A stretch of 64,000 nt of DNA from Aeromonas hydrophila subsp. hydrophila ATCC 7966 (GTDB lineage: Bacteria; Pseudomonadota; Gammaproteobacteria; Enterobacterales; Aeromonadaceae). Location of the stretch: positions 2,609,001 to 2,673,000 of the forward strand of contig NC_008570.1 in the NCBI RefSeq assembly GCF_000014805.1. Reading direction: 5' to 3'. This document shows positions 8,562 through 17,800 of the stretch, one piece after another. The notes below the pieces were generated by a model that was not told the DNA's origin, did no database searches, and saw only the letters and a program-made list of their open reading frames with translations. Within the stretch, counting starts at the first letter, position 1; each line of letters opens with the position of its first letter. A program made the position numbers and the translations under genes.

Positions 8562-9449
8562 TCACATCAGGCGGGCGCGGCCAAATACCCGGATTGAGCT
8601 GCCGGGCTCGGGGGGGATCTCGGCATGCAGGTGCGACGCCATCCCCATATCCTCCCCTTGAAAGAGATCGATGATGCCACCGTGGGGCCAGTGCAGATCC
8701 CGCAGGTAACCGGCAAAGGCCGCGGTGGCGGCGCCGGTAGCGGGATCCTCATACACGCCACCATAGGCAAAGGGGTTGCGGGTATGAAACAGCTGCTCGC
8801 GGGCGGCATACGCCAGCAAGATGGTCACCAGCCCCTCTTGCTGCATCAGGGTACGTCCCTCGGCCATCTGGTAGTGCATGGCCGCCAGGGCGGCGCGACT
8901 GTTGAGCGCCAGCACCAGGTGATCGGCGCCGCCATGAATGAGGGCCGGTGGAATGCGGGGATCCAGATCTGCCTGGGTATAACCAAACAGCGCCAGCGCG
9001 GCGCTCACCAGTTCGGCAGGGGCTGGCTTGCTGCCAGTGGGGGGCGATTGCAGCGCCGCCTGCCACTCCCCTTCCCCATCCAGCCAGCTCGATACCGAAA
9101 TGGTGGCCTGATTGAGTTGCAGCTGATACTCGCCGGCGCCAACCCGGCGGGCCAGCGCCACCCCGAGGGCAATGGTGGCGTGCCCACAAAACGGCACCTC
9201 GGCGGCAGGAGAGAAATAGCGAACCCGCCACTGCCGCGGCCCGGCCTGCTCATCCACCGGCGTTGCTGGCGTGGGCAAGGGCGCGGCGAACGCGGTCTCC
9301 GAAAAGCCCACCTCGGCGGCGATGCGCTGCATCTCCTCGACACCGGGCAGCTGCGGCCCCAGCCAGACCCCGGCCGGATTGCCGCCCTTGGTACCGGTGG
9401 AGAAGGCGGCAATGCGCACCAACTCGGGTTCCCACTCACGCTCTGTCAT
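8562..9449 (-). CDS. PhzF-family isomerase/epimerase-like protein
   Basis: A 295-residue protein of the PhzF/YddE (diaminopimelate epimerase-like) fold. It shows the family opening VRIAAFSTGTKGGNPAGVWL, the GFSETAF segment, the VPFCGHATIALG motif near residue 85, and DPATGAATAAFAGYL in the second half. The characteristic glutamate (E in SET, about residue 48) is present. PhzF itself isomerises a phenazine precursor, but most homologues have unknown substrates and no phenazine genes are nearby. The ATG at 9449 follows AGGAGCGAGCG. An in-frame extension further upstream has no family similarity and was rejected. Confidence 0.88.
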   Translation of the reverse strand: MTEREWEPELVRIAAFSTGTKGGNPAGVWLGPQLPGVEEMQRIAAEVGFSETAFAAPLPTPATPVDEQAGPRQWRVRYFSPAAEVPFCGHATIALGVALARRVGAGEYQLQLNQATISVSSWLDGEGEWQAALQSPPTGSKPAPAELVSAALALFGYTQADLDPRIPPALIHGGADHLVLALNSRAALAAMHYQMAEGRTLMQQEGLVTILLAYAAREQLFHTRNPFAYGGVYEDPATGAATAAFAGYLRDLHWPHGGIIDLFQGEDMGMASHLHAEIPPEPGSSIRVFGRARLM

Positions 9450-9635
9450 CGCTCGCTCCTGACTGTCGCCGACATGATTGGCCTGCACTTGCCGCAGGCC
9501 GCTTTCCATAAGATAGCGAGCCCGCCGCGGCCGGTAAATTAAATGGTGCGCGGGTGCCGCTTGGGTGCCGCAGATCCGGGCCACAGCAGCTACGTTTGAT
9601 GCGTGTCTGTATAAGGTCCTGTTGTGGAGCACCCT

Positions 9636-9839
9636 ATGTATTCTTACACCCTCACCTTCAAGGAGGAGGTCGACAAGCTGACCGCCCCCGAACATGAAAT
9701 CAGCCTGCACACTCCCGCCCAGGCCGGTGATTTCATCATCCTCTCCGATGGCAGCCGTCATCAGGTGATGTTTGTCACCCACCGTGCCCACTACAGCAGC
9801 CTCTATCTCGACAAGGGGGTACGAGTACCGCAGGGCTAG
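9636..9839 (+). CDS. Small hypothetical protein (67 aa)
   Basis: ATG at 9636 follows GTGGAGCACCCT; a GTG four codons upstream would overlap that ribosome binding site. The product (MYSYTLTFKEEVDKLTAPEH..., ending YLDKGVRVPQG) has no signal peptide or membrane segment. It looks like a compact beta-rich domain (FIILSDGSRHQVMFVTHRAHYSSLYL). I do not recognise the family. It is divergent from the PhzF-like gene, 186 bp away, and convergent with the minus-strand gene ending at 9930. Confidence 0.65.
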   Translation: MYSYTLTFKEEVDKLTAPEHEISLHTPAQAGDFIILSDGSRHQVMFVTHRAHYSSLYLDKGVRVPQG

Positions 9840-9875
9840 CAAAACCGTCAGCCGTTGCAGATAACTGTCGCAGAC

Positions 9876-9900
9876 AACAAAAGCGCGGCTCTGGCCGCGC
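9876..9900 (-). terminator. Rho-independent terminator of the 9930-11266 operon
   Basis: GCGCGGC (9883-9889) pairs with GCCGCGC (9894-9900); the minus-strand transcript then reads TTTTGTT. It lies 30 bases after the stop codon at 9930. Confidence 0.85.
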
Positions 9901-9929
9901 GTTGAACGTTCCGGGCAGATCAAGGGATA

Positions 9930-10760
9930 TCAGAGCACCTTGATCACCGGCTGGTGCATGATGGCAACCTCGTTCTGATAGACCACCAACTCGCCCGGCG
10001 GCATGCCCCGTTCACCCAAAACGGTCACAACGCACTCGTAGCGGTAAGGGCCGCTGGTGAATAGATAGGTGTGGTTGCCTCCCGTGCCCTCCACCCTGAC
10101 GGTGCCATTGCTGAGCACCAGGTCCGGCTTGTCGCTGAGCGCCTTGCCCTTGGCCCAGGAGGCATAGCGATAACGGCCGTCACCCAGCTCGTCGATGCGA
10201 ATGGTAAATTTCTCGGTCTGCCACATCAGCTCGGAGCGCTGGTACTCCCGCAGACCGGGATAAAGATCGCTTTTCTGTTTGGCGACAAGCTCGGCCTTGC
10301 GTTTTGCAGCCTGCGCAGTCTGATGATTGATGCCGATCACCTTGCCATCAAAATCCAGCCACACCTCGCCACTGCCCAGCATGATGCCGCGCCAGCCCAT
10401 GGCCTGCCAATCCTGCCCGACCCGGGAGCTGGCAATGCTGTTTAAAATGGCGTCATCAAACACCTCGTCGAAGCGGGCCACCATCTCGGACGTGCTCTTG
10501 ATGACCGGGATGGGATACTCCTGCTTGAAGGGATACTTGATCTGACGGGCAAGGACCTGTGGATCCCGCCCCTTGGCGGCATCGATCACCCTCTGTACCA
10601 GAGGACGATACTCGGCGCCGAGCTGCGGCTCCTCGGCATCAACTGGCGCCATGGCCAGCAGCCAGCCCAGCAGCGACACCAGAACAAGCGACACCCAACT
10701 GCGCGCACGCCTTGACGACCGAGCGACGTTCAAGGAAACCAGCCACTGCATCTTGCTCAT
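9930..10760 (-). CDS. Exported hypothetical protein (276 aa)
   Basis: The N-terminus carries Arg-rich SSRRARSWV followed by a hydrophobic run (VSLVLVSLLGWLLAMAP) and VDAEE, a plausible Sec signal peptide with cleavage near residue 43. The mature part begins with a helical region (YRPLVQRVIDAAKGRD), then mixed segments including WLDFDGKVIGINHQ, and a beta-rich C-terminal half (RYRYASWAKGKAL, VLSNGTVRVEGTGGNHTYLFTSGPYRYEC). I do not recognise the family. Its ATG overlaps the TGA of the upstream acetyltransferase gene (ATGA), with GAGGAGGGG just before, so the two are translationally coupled. Confidence 0.8.
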   Translation of the reverse strand: MSKMQWLVSLNVARSSRRARSWVSLVLVSLLGWLLAMAPVDAEEPQLGAEYRPLVQRVIDAAKGRDPQVLARQIKYPFKQEYPIPVIKSTSEMVARFDEVFDDAILNSIASSRVGQDWQAMGWRGIMLGSGEVWLDFDGKVIGINHQTAQAAKRKAELVAKQKSDLYPGLREYQRSELMWQTEKFTIRIDELGDGRYRYASWAKGKALSDKPDLVLSNGTVRVEGTGGNHTYLFTSGPYRYECVVTVLGERGMPPGELVVYQNEVAIMHQPVIKVL

Positions 10761-11266
10761 GCCCCCTCCTCAATCAGCTTGGCCATCACATATTCATCGA
10801 CATATGCACCATCGACCCTCATCGTATTGCGTTTGACCCCTTCCACCTCGAATCCGCAGGCGCGGTATAGCGCACAAGCCCGGGCATTGTGATACATGAC
10901 GCTCAACTCCATACGGGTAAAGCCATGCGCCCTGGCCCACGCCTCCAGCGCAGACATCATTTTTTTGCCAAAGCCCTGTCCAGTTGCTGAATGTTGAATG
11001 CCGATAAAGCAATACAGTACATGTTTGTTGCGATTTGCCGGTTGACCGATGCCCACAATAAAACCTGCAATCTCGTCATGCTCCGACAGTACCAGCATGA
11101 CTCTGTTGTCTGCACTGACAAACGAGGCCAATATTTGAGCTTGCTCGATCTCAGTCGTGGTGCGCTCACCCGGCTCATAGAGCATAAAAGTTGTTTCATT
11201 GTCGAGTCTGTTCATCAAGGCCAGTAGGTTATCTGCATCCGATACCCGAACCTGTCTCACTTCCAT
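10757..11266 (-). CDS. GNAT-family N-acetyltransferase
   Basis: A 169-residue acetyltransferase with the acetyl-CoA binding motif ATGQGFGKKMM (Q/RxxGxG/A, about residue 95) followed by ARAHGFTRMELSV and the C-terminal ALYRACGFEVEG strand. GGAGGGGAAAATAG precedes the ATG. The fold resembles the RimI/SpeG-like group, but the substrate is not identifiable. It is the first gene of a two-gene operon and overlaps by four bases with the exported hypothetical protein, which suggests a shared function. Confidence 0.88.
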   Translation of the reverse strand: MEVRQVRVSDADNLLALMNRLDNETTFMLYEPGERTTTEIEQAQILASFVSADNRVMLVLSEHDEIAGFIVGIGQPANRNKHVLYCFIGIQHSATGQGFGKKMMSALEAWARAHGFTRMELSVMYHNARACALYRACGFEVEGVKRNTMRVDGAYVDEYVMAKLIEEGA

Positions 11267-11318
11267 CTATTTTCCCCTCCATGGGACTTTGTTTTTCCCG
11301 TTCAAATACGACTACTGA

Positions 11319-11804
11319 TCACGCCGGATCCTGCAACCAATATTCATAGAAATCTGTCTCGGCATGCTTGGGGTTGGGCCCCCGATATTGCCACCCACTG
11401 CGCCGATAGAAACGCAGCGCCCGCGGGTTGAGACGGCTGACCGACAACACCACTCGCCGGCAACCAGCATGCCACAAGGTGTGACCGATATATTGCAGCA
11501 GCAGATCGGCCATGCCTTGACCACGCGCCTGTGGCGTCAAATAGATCAGGTATATGTAACCGGTTTCCGGTTCGGCTGAGACAGTGCAAAACTCCAGCTG
11601 CCCCACTATCTCGCCCCCCTGCCAGACATGCAGATAATGCCACTCTTTGTTGGCCAGCCTCGTCGCCATCCGCTCCCGATAGCCCGTCAGAAACTCCTCA
11701 AATCCCTCGTCGCGATGGAAGCTGCAAACATAGGCGTCCCGGCGGGCTGCCACACAAACCCCATAGTCACGCGCCAGATTTATTTTTTTGAATTCGAGGT
11801 GCAT
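11319..11804 (-). CDS. GNAT-family N-acetyltransferase
   Basis: A 161-residue acetyltransferase. The acetyl-CoA loop is LTPQARGQGMADLLL (about residues 92-106) and the distal motif is LSVSRLNPRALRFYRRSGW. It is unrelated in detail to the neighbouring GNAT at 10757, so it is not a recent tandem duplicate. The substrate is unknown. It lies 52 bp upstream of that gene on the same strand and could be co-transcribed. Confidence 0.88.
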   Translation of the reverse strand: MHLEFKKINLARDYGVCVAARRDAYVCSFHRDEGFEEFLTGYRERMATRLANKEWHYLHVWQGGEIVGQLEFCTVSAEPETGYIYLIYLTPQARGQGMADLLLQYIGHTLWHAGCRRVVLSVSRLNPRALRFYRRSGWQYRGPNPKHAETDFYEYWLQDPA

Positions 11805-11871
11805 GCGCCATCCTGTTTGCTTGGGCAGACCGGCTATGGGTCCAGACAGATATAAACAGTGAGCAATGACA

Positions 11872-12483
11872 TCAGTCGAATGACTCTTCAGCCTCTCTGA
11901 TAGTGGAGGAGATCAGCTGTTCGAAGATTTCCATTTGTCCGGCAGGAATAAGCTGAGATTGCATCAATCTACGTTTTTCCGGACCAAAACACCGTTCGGC
12001 CACCCAACCAATCAAATAAACCAGTGAGAGGCAGCCGCCTGCCGTTGCAATATTTCCTTGCACGACCAGAGGAAAGTCCTGAACATCTCCCCCCATCTCC
12101 AGCAACTGGGCTTTGGCTGCAGGGTTGGTTGTTAATTTTTTCCCCTTCAGCAAGCCCAGTTCATGCAATATGAATGAACCAGCACAGATTGAGCCAATCA
12201 GCTGCCGCTGTGGGTCCAGCCGCAACGCGGACATGAACTCGTGGTCTTGCAGCGCAGCAGGGATACCACGCTGCCCGCTGGTGATCAGCACCACATCCTG
12301 ATCACATGCTTCCGCCACATTTCCATCCGTCTTTACGTTGATACCAAGTGCAGAGCCATGCTCAGGCTTGGTTCCCAGTATTTTCACCGACCAGCTCTCT
12401 TTGCTTCTCCCAAGCAGGTCATACATCAAGAAAAAATCCACATCGGTGAAATCATCAAATAAAACAATACCAACCTTGTACAT
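11872..12483 (-). CDS. DJ-1/PfpI-family glutamine amidotransferase-like protein
   Basis: A 203-residue single-domain protein with the DJ-1/PfpI fold. It begins MYKVGIVLFDDFTDVDFFLMY and carries the nucleophile-elbow cysteine in GSICAGSFIL near residue 100, followed by GLLKGKKLTTNPAA. This is the arrangement seen in the amidase-like domains of FtrA/GlxA-type regulators and in isonitrile-hydratase-like proteins, but there is no AraC-type DNA-binding domain here, so it is a stand-alone domain. The reaction is unknown. It lies 64 bp downstream of the deformylase gene on the same strand. Confidence 0.85.
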   Translation of the reverse strand: MYKVGIVLFDDFTDVDFFLMYDLLGRSKESWSVKILGTKPEHGSALGINVKTDGNVAEACDQDVVLITSGQRGIPAALQDHEFMSALRLDPQRQLIGSICAGSFILHELGLLKGKKLTTNPAAKAQLLEMGGDVQDFPLVVQGNIATAGGCLSLVYLIGWVAERCFGPEKRRLMQSQLIPAGQMEIFEQLISSTIREAEESFD

Positions 12484-12547
12484 GGCTACCCGGCCCTCCT
12501 GTGCAGATAATCAAATGGATATGTAATGCGCCGCATGAAATATCACG

Positions 12548-13048
12548 TCATGTCGCCTTAAGGTGCTTTTTCACCTTCTTCAACGCCATCTTGCGCTTTA
12601 GCGGCGAGAGATAATCGATAAACACCTTGCCCTGCAGGTGATCGATCTCATGCTGCATCACGATGGCCAGAAAATCGCTGCTCTTTACCGTGATAGGCAC
12701 GCCATGGCGATCCAGTGCCGACACCACCACCGAGCCGTAACGCTCTACATCGGCATAATAATCCGGCACGGACAGACACCCCTCTTGCCCAAGCGCTGGT
12801 TCAGTGCCGCTTGTCACCTGCGGATTGATCAACACCAGCGGCTGATCCCGTTTTTCTGACAGGTCGATGATGACGATGGCCTCCTTGCGCCCCACTTGCG
12901 TGGCCGCCAGACCGATACCATTGTCGGTGGCATAGAGGGTCTCCAGCATGTCATCGATCAGGCCTTGCACGGCCGCGATATCTTCAACCTGCTCGGCCTT
13001 GATGCCCAATCGCGGGTCGGGAACCGTTAAAATATCCAGCATTGCCAT
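12548..13048 (-). CDS. def: Peptide deformylase
   Basis: A 166-residue peptide deformylase that removes the formyl group from the N-terminal methionine of new proteins. All three family motifs are present: GIGLAATQ (residues 44-51), EGCLSVP with metal-ligand Cys91, and QHEIDH with His133 and His137 plus catalytic Glu134. GGAGAG precedes the ATG. The usual partner fmt is not adjacent, so this may be a second deformylase paralogue rather than the def-fmt housekeeping copy. The C-terminus is Lys-rich (KRKMALKKVKKHLKAT). Confidence 0.95.
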   Translation of the reverse strand: MAMLDILTVPDPRLGIKAEQVEDIAAVQGLIDDMLETLYATDNGIGLAATQVGRKEAIVIIDLSEKRDQPLVLINPQVTSGTEPALGQEGCLSVPDYYADVERYGSVVVSALDRHGVPITVKSSDFLAIVMQHEIDHLQGKVFIDYLSPLKRKMALKKVKKHLKAT

Positions 13049-13074
13049 GAGGGCTCTCCGTCAACCATTAGTAA

Positions 13075-13530
13075 CTACGACTCTTCTTTCGTCACCGGCC
13101 GGGACAAGGAGACGAACGCCGGCTCTTCCGCTACCACCTGATAACCGAGGCGCCGATAAAATCCTATCGCCCTCTGATTGGCGCTAAAGCTCGATAGGGT
13201 CACCCGGAGTCTCCCCTCAGATGCCGCTTCGTGATGCAGCCGCGCCATGACGGCCGAACCAAGCTGCCGACCCTGATAACGGGGGAAGATAATCAACAGA
13301 TGAATGTGCAGCGCATCGTCGTATGGCTTGCAGCAGAGCAGGCCGACTCGCTCCCCCTCTGCCAGGATCCACGAAAACCAGTGCGGCTCATATTTGCTGG
13401 TCAACCGCTCACGCTGCATCTCGTCATCCCAGCCAAACACTGCCTCGACATAGGGAAAGATCCCCTCCTTGACGGCCGCAAAGCGCTGTTCAAACTCACT
13501 TGGCGCTATCCCCGCCAGTTCGATCTCCAT
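13075..13530 (-). CDS. GNAT-family N-acetyltransferase
   Basis: A 151-residue acetyltransferase. Acetyl-CoA binding motif RYQGRQLGSAVMARL is near residue 85, with the terminal pattern NQRAIGFYRRLGYQV. The start at 13530 is directly behind GAGGAGGCGGG; an upstream in-frame codon (13548) would bury this site. The substrate is unknown. It is 26 bp upstream of def on the same strand and probably shares its transcript. Confidence 0.87.
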   Translation of the reverse strand: MEIELAGIAPSEFEQRFAAVKEGIFPYVEAVFGWDDEMQRERLTSKYEPHWFSWILAEGERVGLLCCKPYDDALHIHLLIIFPRYQGRQLGSAVMARLHHEAASEGRLRVTLSSFSANQRAIGFYRRLGYQVVAEEPAFVSLSRPVTKEES

Positions 13531-13801
13531 CCCGCCTCCTCGGCTCAACCATCTTGACGGCCTGATGACCGCCTCTCGTCAGAGCACCAACCCACCATGG
13601 CGGTCATGTCGCTTGGCCCCAACATTGATTTTCATTTGGGTATCTTATCGGACAATCTGGAGATGAAAAGACGGCAGGCATAAACAGGCGGGATAAGAGC
13701 AATAAGCCCCGATCATCTCGGTAGAGGATGCAGAGACGCAGACCAGGGGGGCCATAATGGGATGTGATGGAATAGCGTCCGGGGCGACATCGGAGCATGA
13801 G

Positions 13802-13830
13802 TAAAAGCCGGGCCAGCCGTGGGCCCGACT
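13802..13830 (-). terminator. Rho-independent terminator of the monooxygenase-like gene
   Basis: CGGGCC and GGCCCG arms around 13809-13827, followed on the minus strand by TTTTAC. It lies directly after the stop codon at 13834. Confidence 0.7.
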
Positions 13831-13833
13831 AAT

Positions 13834-14139
13834 TTAGGCGTGGCTCACCTCCTCCATAAAAATCAGCCGCAGCGGCTCTGCCAGCAGTGCCTCCGCCTCG
13901 GCGGCAAAGGCCTGGAAATAGTCCGTCTGGCAGTGGCTGTCCAGCGCAGCCTGATTGACGAACGCCTCGCGCATGTAGAAGGTGCCCGGCTCGTCCTGCA
14001 ATTCAAACAGCACGTAATCCAGGTTGCCCGGCTCACGCCGCGTCGGCGCAATGAGCTTTAGCAGCTCGCGGCGCAGTGGCTCTCTCATGCCGGCGCGGGC
14101 TTTCAGCACGGCGATGGACACCCGTTTCTCTTCACTCAT
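13834..14139 (-). CDS. Antibiotic biosynthesis monooxygenase (ABM) domain protein
   Basis: A 101-residue ABM-fold protein with the family pattern VSIAVLKARAG at the start, LDYVLFELQDEPGTFYMREAF in the middle and ALDSHCQTDYFQAF near the end. It resembles YgiN-type quinol monooxygenases, small dimeric ferredoxin-like enzymes. The start MSEEKRV at 14139 has GGAG nine bases upstream; two earlier in-frame candidates add non-conserved sequence. The substrate is unknown. Confidence 0.85.
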   Translation of the reverse strand: MSEEKRVSIAVLKARAGMREPLRRELLKLIAPTRREPGNLDYVLFELQDEPGTFYMREAFVNQAALDSHCQTDYFQAFAAEAEALLAEPLRLIFMEEVSHA

Positions 14140-14288
14140 CTTGGTCTGCTCCATTTTCTCAAGGGTAAGCAAAGGGGCCCCAATCCGGGCGCCACCTTCG
14201 CGTCGAGCAGCAGTGTAAGAGGGGCGGCCTGGCGGGATATAGCCGGGCAGGATGGACACTCTGTTCAAGCCACTGAACGAATCAGCGA

Positions 14289-14687
14289 CTAGAGCGCCTC
14301 TATCTTCACCTTGATAAGCCCGGCGCGAGGATTGCCGATGGTGCTGAAAGCCGCCTTGGAGAGATCGATGATGCGCCCGCGCGGGAAATTGCCCCTGTCG
14401 TTGACCCTGACCACCACGCTCTTGCCGTTGGCGAGGTTGGTGACCCGCACCATGGCGCCGAAGGGCAACTCCATGTGGGCGGCGGTGTTGGCGTGGCGCT
14501 GGTAAGGCTCGCCGCTGGCGGTGCGCTTGTTGTGGTAGCGATCGGCGTAGTAGGAAGCGAGCCCTGTCTCGCTATAGCCGCGCCAGCTGCCGCCGTGGCT
14601 CTCGTCATAGCGGCTGCTGCAGGCGGCCAGCAGCACGGTGAGCGACAGCAGCAGCCCCTTTCGCAAAAATTGCCCCTTTTCAACCAT
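14289..14687 (-). CDS. RlpA-like double-psi beta-barrel lipoprotein
   Basis: A 132-residue outer-membrane-type lipoprotein: a signal peptide MVEKGQFLRKGLLLSLTVLL ending in lipobox LLAAC. The RlpA double-psi beta barrel follows, with GLASYYADRYHNKRTASGE, the conserved NTAAHMELPFG and VRVNDRGNFPRGRIIDLS. RlpA proteins cleave peptidoglycan strands lacking stem peptides, or bind them, at the septum. This one lacks the SPOR domain and is much shorter than the E. coli protein, so it is a minimal paralogue. The start at 14687 gives a proper signal peptide. It lies downstream of mukB but is separated from it by a strong terminator. Confidence 0.88.
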   Translation of the reverse strand: MVEKGQFLRKGLLLSLTVLLAACSSRYDESHGGSWRGYSETGLASYYADRYHNKRTASGEPYQRHANTAAHMELPFGAMVRVTNLANGKSVVVRVNDRGNFPRGRIIDLSKAAFSTIGNPRAGLIKVKIEAL

Positions 14688-14807
14688 GTGCCTTGTCCTT
14701 GCTCCCCTGCGGGGTTGTCGATGCCAATGAAGCGGTAGCGGGCGTGAGCGAACCGGCGTGGTGCCGGCCTGCCATGGCCGCGCCGCTACTTTGCCACAGT
14801 TTCCAAA

Positions 14808-14836
14808 CAAAACGGGAGGCCAAGCCTCCCGTTTTC
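14808..14836 (-). terminator. Rho-independent terminator of the muk operon
   Basis: A 12-bp perfect stem AAAACGGGAGGC/GCCTCCCGTTTT (14809-14820 with 14824-14835) with loop CAA. The minus-strand transcript ends TTTTGTTT. It lies 23 bases after the mukB stop codon. Confidence 0.92.
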
Positions 14837-14858
14837 ATACCTCGTCCGTCAGCCTCTG

Positions 14859-17800
14859 TCAGGCGATGAGCTTGTCGTCGCTAAAGCCAAAACCGCGCAG
14901 CCCCACCACATGCACATGCTCGTGCTTGCCCTGCACCTTGCGGATGAGCTTGTAGGTGGTGCCCTTCTCGGGGCTGATGTTCTCGGGCGCGGCGATAAGC
15001 AGCTGCATATCCTGCCGCTCGCACAGCTCGAACAGGGTGGCGATGGATTTGCCATCCAGACGGGCCGCTTCGTCGAGGAACAACAGGCGGCAGGGGGCGA
15101 TGTCCTTGCCGCGCAGACGGCGGGACTCCTCCTCCCAGCTGATCAGCACCATCAAGAGGATGGCCTGACCGGTACCGATCGCCTCGCCGGTGGAGAGCGC
15201 GCCGCTCTCGGCCCGCAGCCAGCCATCGGCACCGCGCTGCACCTCGATCTCCAGCTCCAGGTAGTTGCGATAGTCGAGCAGCACATCGCCCATCACCTGA
15301 TAGCTGCGATCCCCCTGCTCCACTTGCGGGTTGAGACGCTGGAACAGCTTGGCCATCGCCTCGGAGAAGCTGAGCTCCTTGTCGGCGAACAGATCGTTGT
15401 GCATGGCGGTTTGATCGGCCAGCGCCGTCAGCAGACGGGTGTGGGCCTCGCGGATATTGACGTTGAGGCGCACCCCTCGCACCAGACCGAAGGCGATGTT
15501 CTGCAAGCCCTGGTTGAGCACCCGGATGCGGTTCTGCTCGCGGCGAATGATGTTGGTGATCTTGGCCGCCACCTCGTGGGAGGAGAGCGACAGATGGGTT
15601 TCCCGCTGCTTGAGCTCGTCAGCGAGACGCGCCAGCTCGATCTCCATCTCCTCGATCGCCTCGACCGGGTCATCGGAGCGGATGATGTCGTTGCGAATGC
15701 GATCTTTAAGGTAACGGTAGACCTGCACGTAGAAGGCCACCTTCTGCTCGGTGCTGCGGTTGCCCTCCGACAGTCGCAGCGCATCGCGCAGAGCTTCGTC
15801 GTGGGCCACCGCCACCCGCAGGGCGCCGAGGGCCTTGTCCGACATGGAGCGCAGCTCGTCGCTGTCAAGGTACGCCAGCTCGCGCTTATTTAAACGCTTC
15901 TCGACGTCGGTCTCCCGCGCCAGCCGCACCACCCGCGACCAGCTCGCCTTGTGGCCCACCAGGGATTTACGGGCGCCGTAGTAATCCTTGCCTTCCAGCT
16001 TGAGACGACCACCGAGGGATTCGATCTCGCGCTTGGTGACCTGCAGCTGGGCCTCGGCGCTGGTGCGACGGGAACGGGTGCGGATCAGCAGCTCTTCAAT
16101 CTCTTTCTTGTGGGCGCGCGCCTTCTCTTCCATATCGTCAGAGAGGGTCAGCCCCATGGCCGCCAGCTCCTGCTCGAACTCGGTCAGGGTCTGGCGTTTG
16201 GCCTCGACGCTGGAGTTGAGGGCGGTGCGCAGTTGCAACGCCTCGGTGTGGCGCTGGGCAATCTGCTTGTGCTGCTCGCCAGCGGTGCGGGCCGCCAACT
16301 CGGCCGCCTTGAGCTTCTCTTTGAGCCGCTCGCTCATCTCGGAGGCTTTGCCCAGCAGGTCTTGCGCATCCTGATAGGCAAAGTGCGGCAGACGGGCCAC
16401 CAGCTGATCGAGGGCGTAGCAACGGCGCTTCTGCTCGGCCAGCAGGTCGCTCACCTCATCGTAAGCTGCCTGCAGCGCGGCCAGATCCTGCGGATCCTGG
16501 CGCAGCACCTGCACCATGGTTTCCAGTTTTTCCAGCGCCTTGCCGTGCTTGGCGATAAAGGCTTCGGCCTGTTTCAGCGCTTCCACATCGGCGTGGGCCG
16601 CCTCGAGGCGGGCTGCCAGGTCTGTCTCGGCAAACAGGTGGGCACAGGGCAGCATCCCCTGCACCAGCTGGATATGGCGGGTCAGCTGGGCGGCAGCCGC
16701 TTTGGCATCACTCAGCTGCTTGTCACACTCGGCTATGGTTTCTTGCAGCTTACGCTGCTCGTGCTGCTTGGCCTGCACTTCGGCTTCGGGGTCAGGGCGG
16801 AAGGCGATATCCAGATGCTGGCCGATAAAGTCGCGGAAGTGACCGTAGAGACGGTGGTACTTCTGCTGCTCAAACGCGGCCTTGGCGTAACCCTCGATGA
16901 GCCCTTCGCGCTCAAGGTCGAGCTGCTCGATCCGTTTTTCCCGGGCGGCACGGCCAAACAGCGGCAGCTCGGGGTAGCGAGAGAAGCGTACCTGACGCTT
17001 GCTGGTGCGCACCAGCACGGCATCGCCCAGCTCGTCCGCTTCCACCAGATCCTCGTCAAAAGAGTCGGGGTTGCCCTGAATGAGGTAGATATCCTCCGGG
17101 CAATCTTCCAGCTTTTTCAGCCGCTCGATGGCGCCTTCGAGGTCGAGCACCACCAGGGCGCCGCGAGCCGGGCCATAGAGCGCCGAGTAGTAAGGGGCAT
17201 CGTCGATGGAGATGTCGTCGTAGACATCGGAGAGCAGCACGCCCCCCACCTGCTCGGCGATGCGGGCAAGGCGCGGATCCGCCTCGCCGGCCCCCAGCTG
17301 CAGGTTGCGAATTTGCAGCTCCAGCGCCTGTTTCTGCGCCGCGATGCGGTTGCTCTCCTGCTCGAACTCCCGCTCCTTGTCGAGCACGCTCTGCATGCCG
17401 GAAGAAAGTTCTTCGGCGGTGGTGAGCGGCAGACCGCTCTGCTCGCGCAGCTGCTCGAGCTTTTCAAAGGATTTGAGCCAGCGCGGGGCCAGCTTGGTCA
17501 GCTCGCTGATATCGCGGCCGAGCTGGGTGCCCTGATGCTCGAGGCTGGCGCGGCGCTGGTTCACCTCCGCCTGTTGCTCGGAAAGCTCCTCCTGACGGGT
17601 GCGCTGGGCTTCGAGGAAGATCTCCAGCTCGTCCTGGCTGGCGATAAGCTGGCCAGAGGCCTGCTGCAGCTCGTCACGCAAGCGCAGCAGCGCCTGCTGG
17701 CTTTCGCTCTCTTTCTCCAGGCGAGCCAGCGCGGCGCGCAGCCCCTGCCCCTGGGCGATGCGGGCCTTGTCTTCGATGTGACGCTTGAGCAGTGCCTGCG

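Noticed and set aside
8562..9923. A longer version of the PhzF-like protein with ~158 extra N-terminal residues
   Set aside because: The extension has no similarity to the family and lies upstream of a clear ribosome binding site and ATG at 9449.
13604..13798. A 64-residue minus-strand frame between the GNAT and ABM genes
   Set aside because: No ribosome binding site or recognisable feature; most likely chance.
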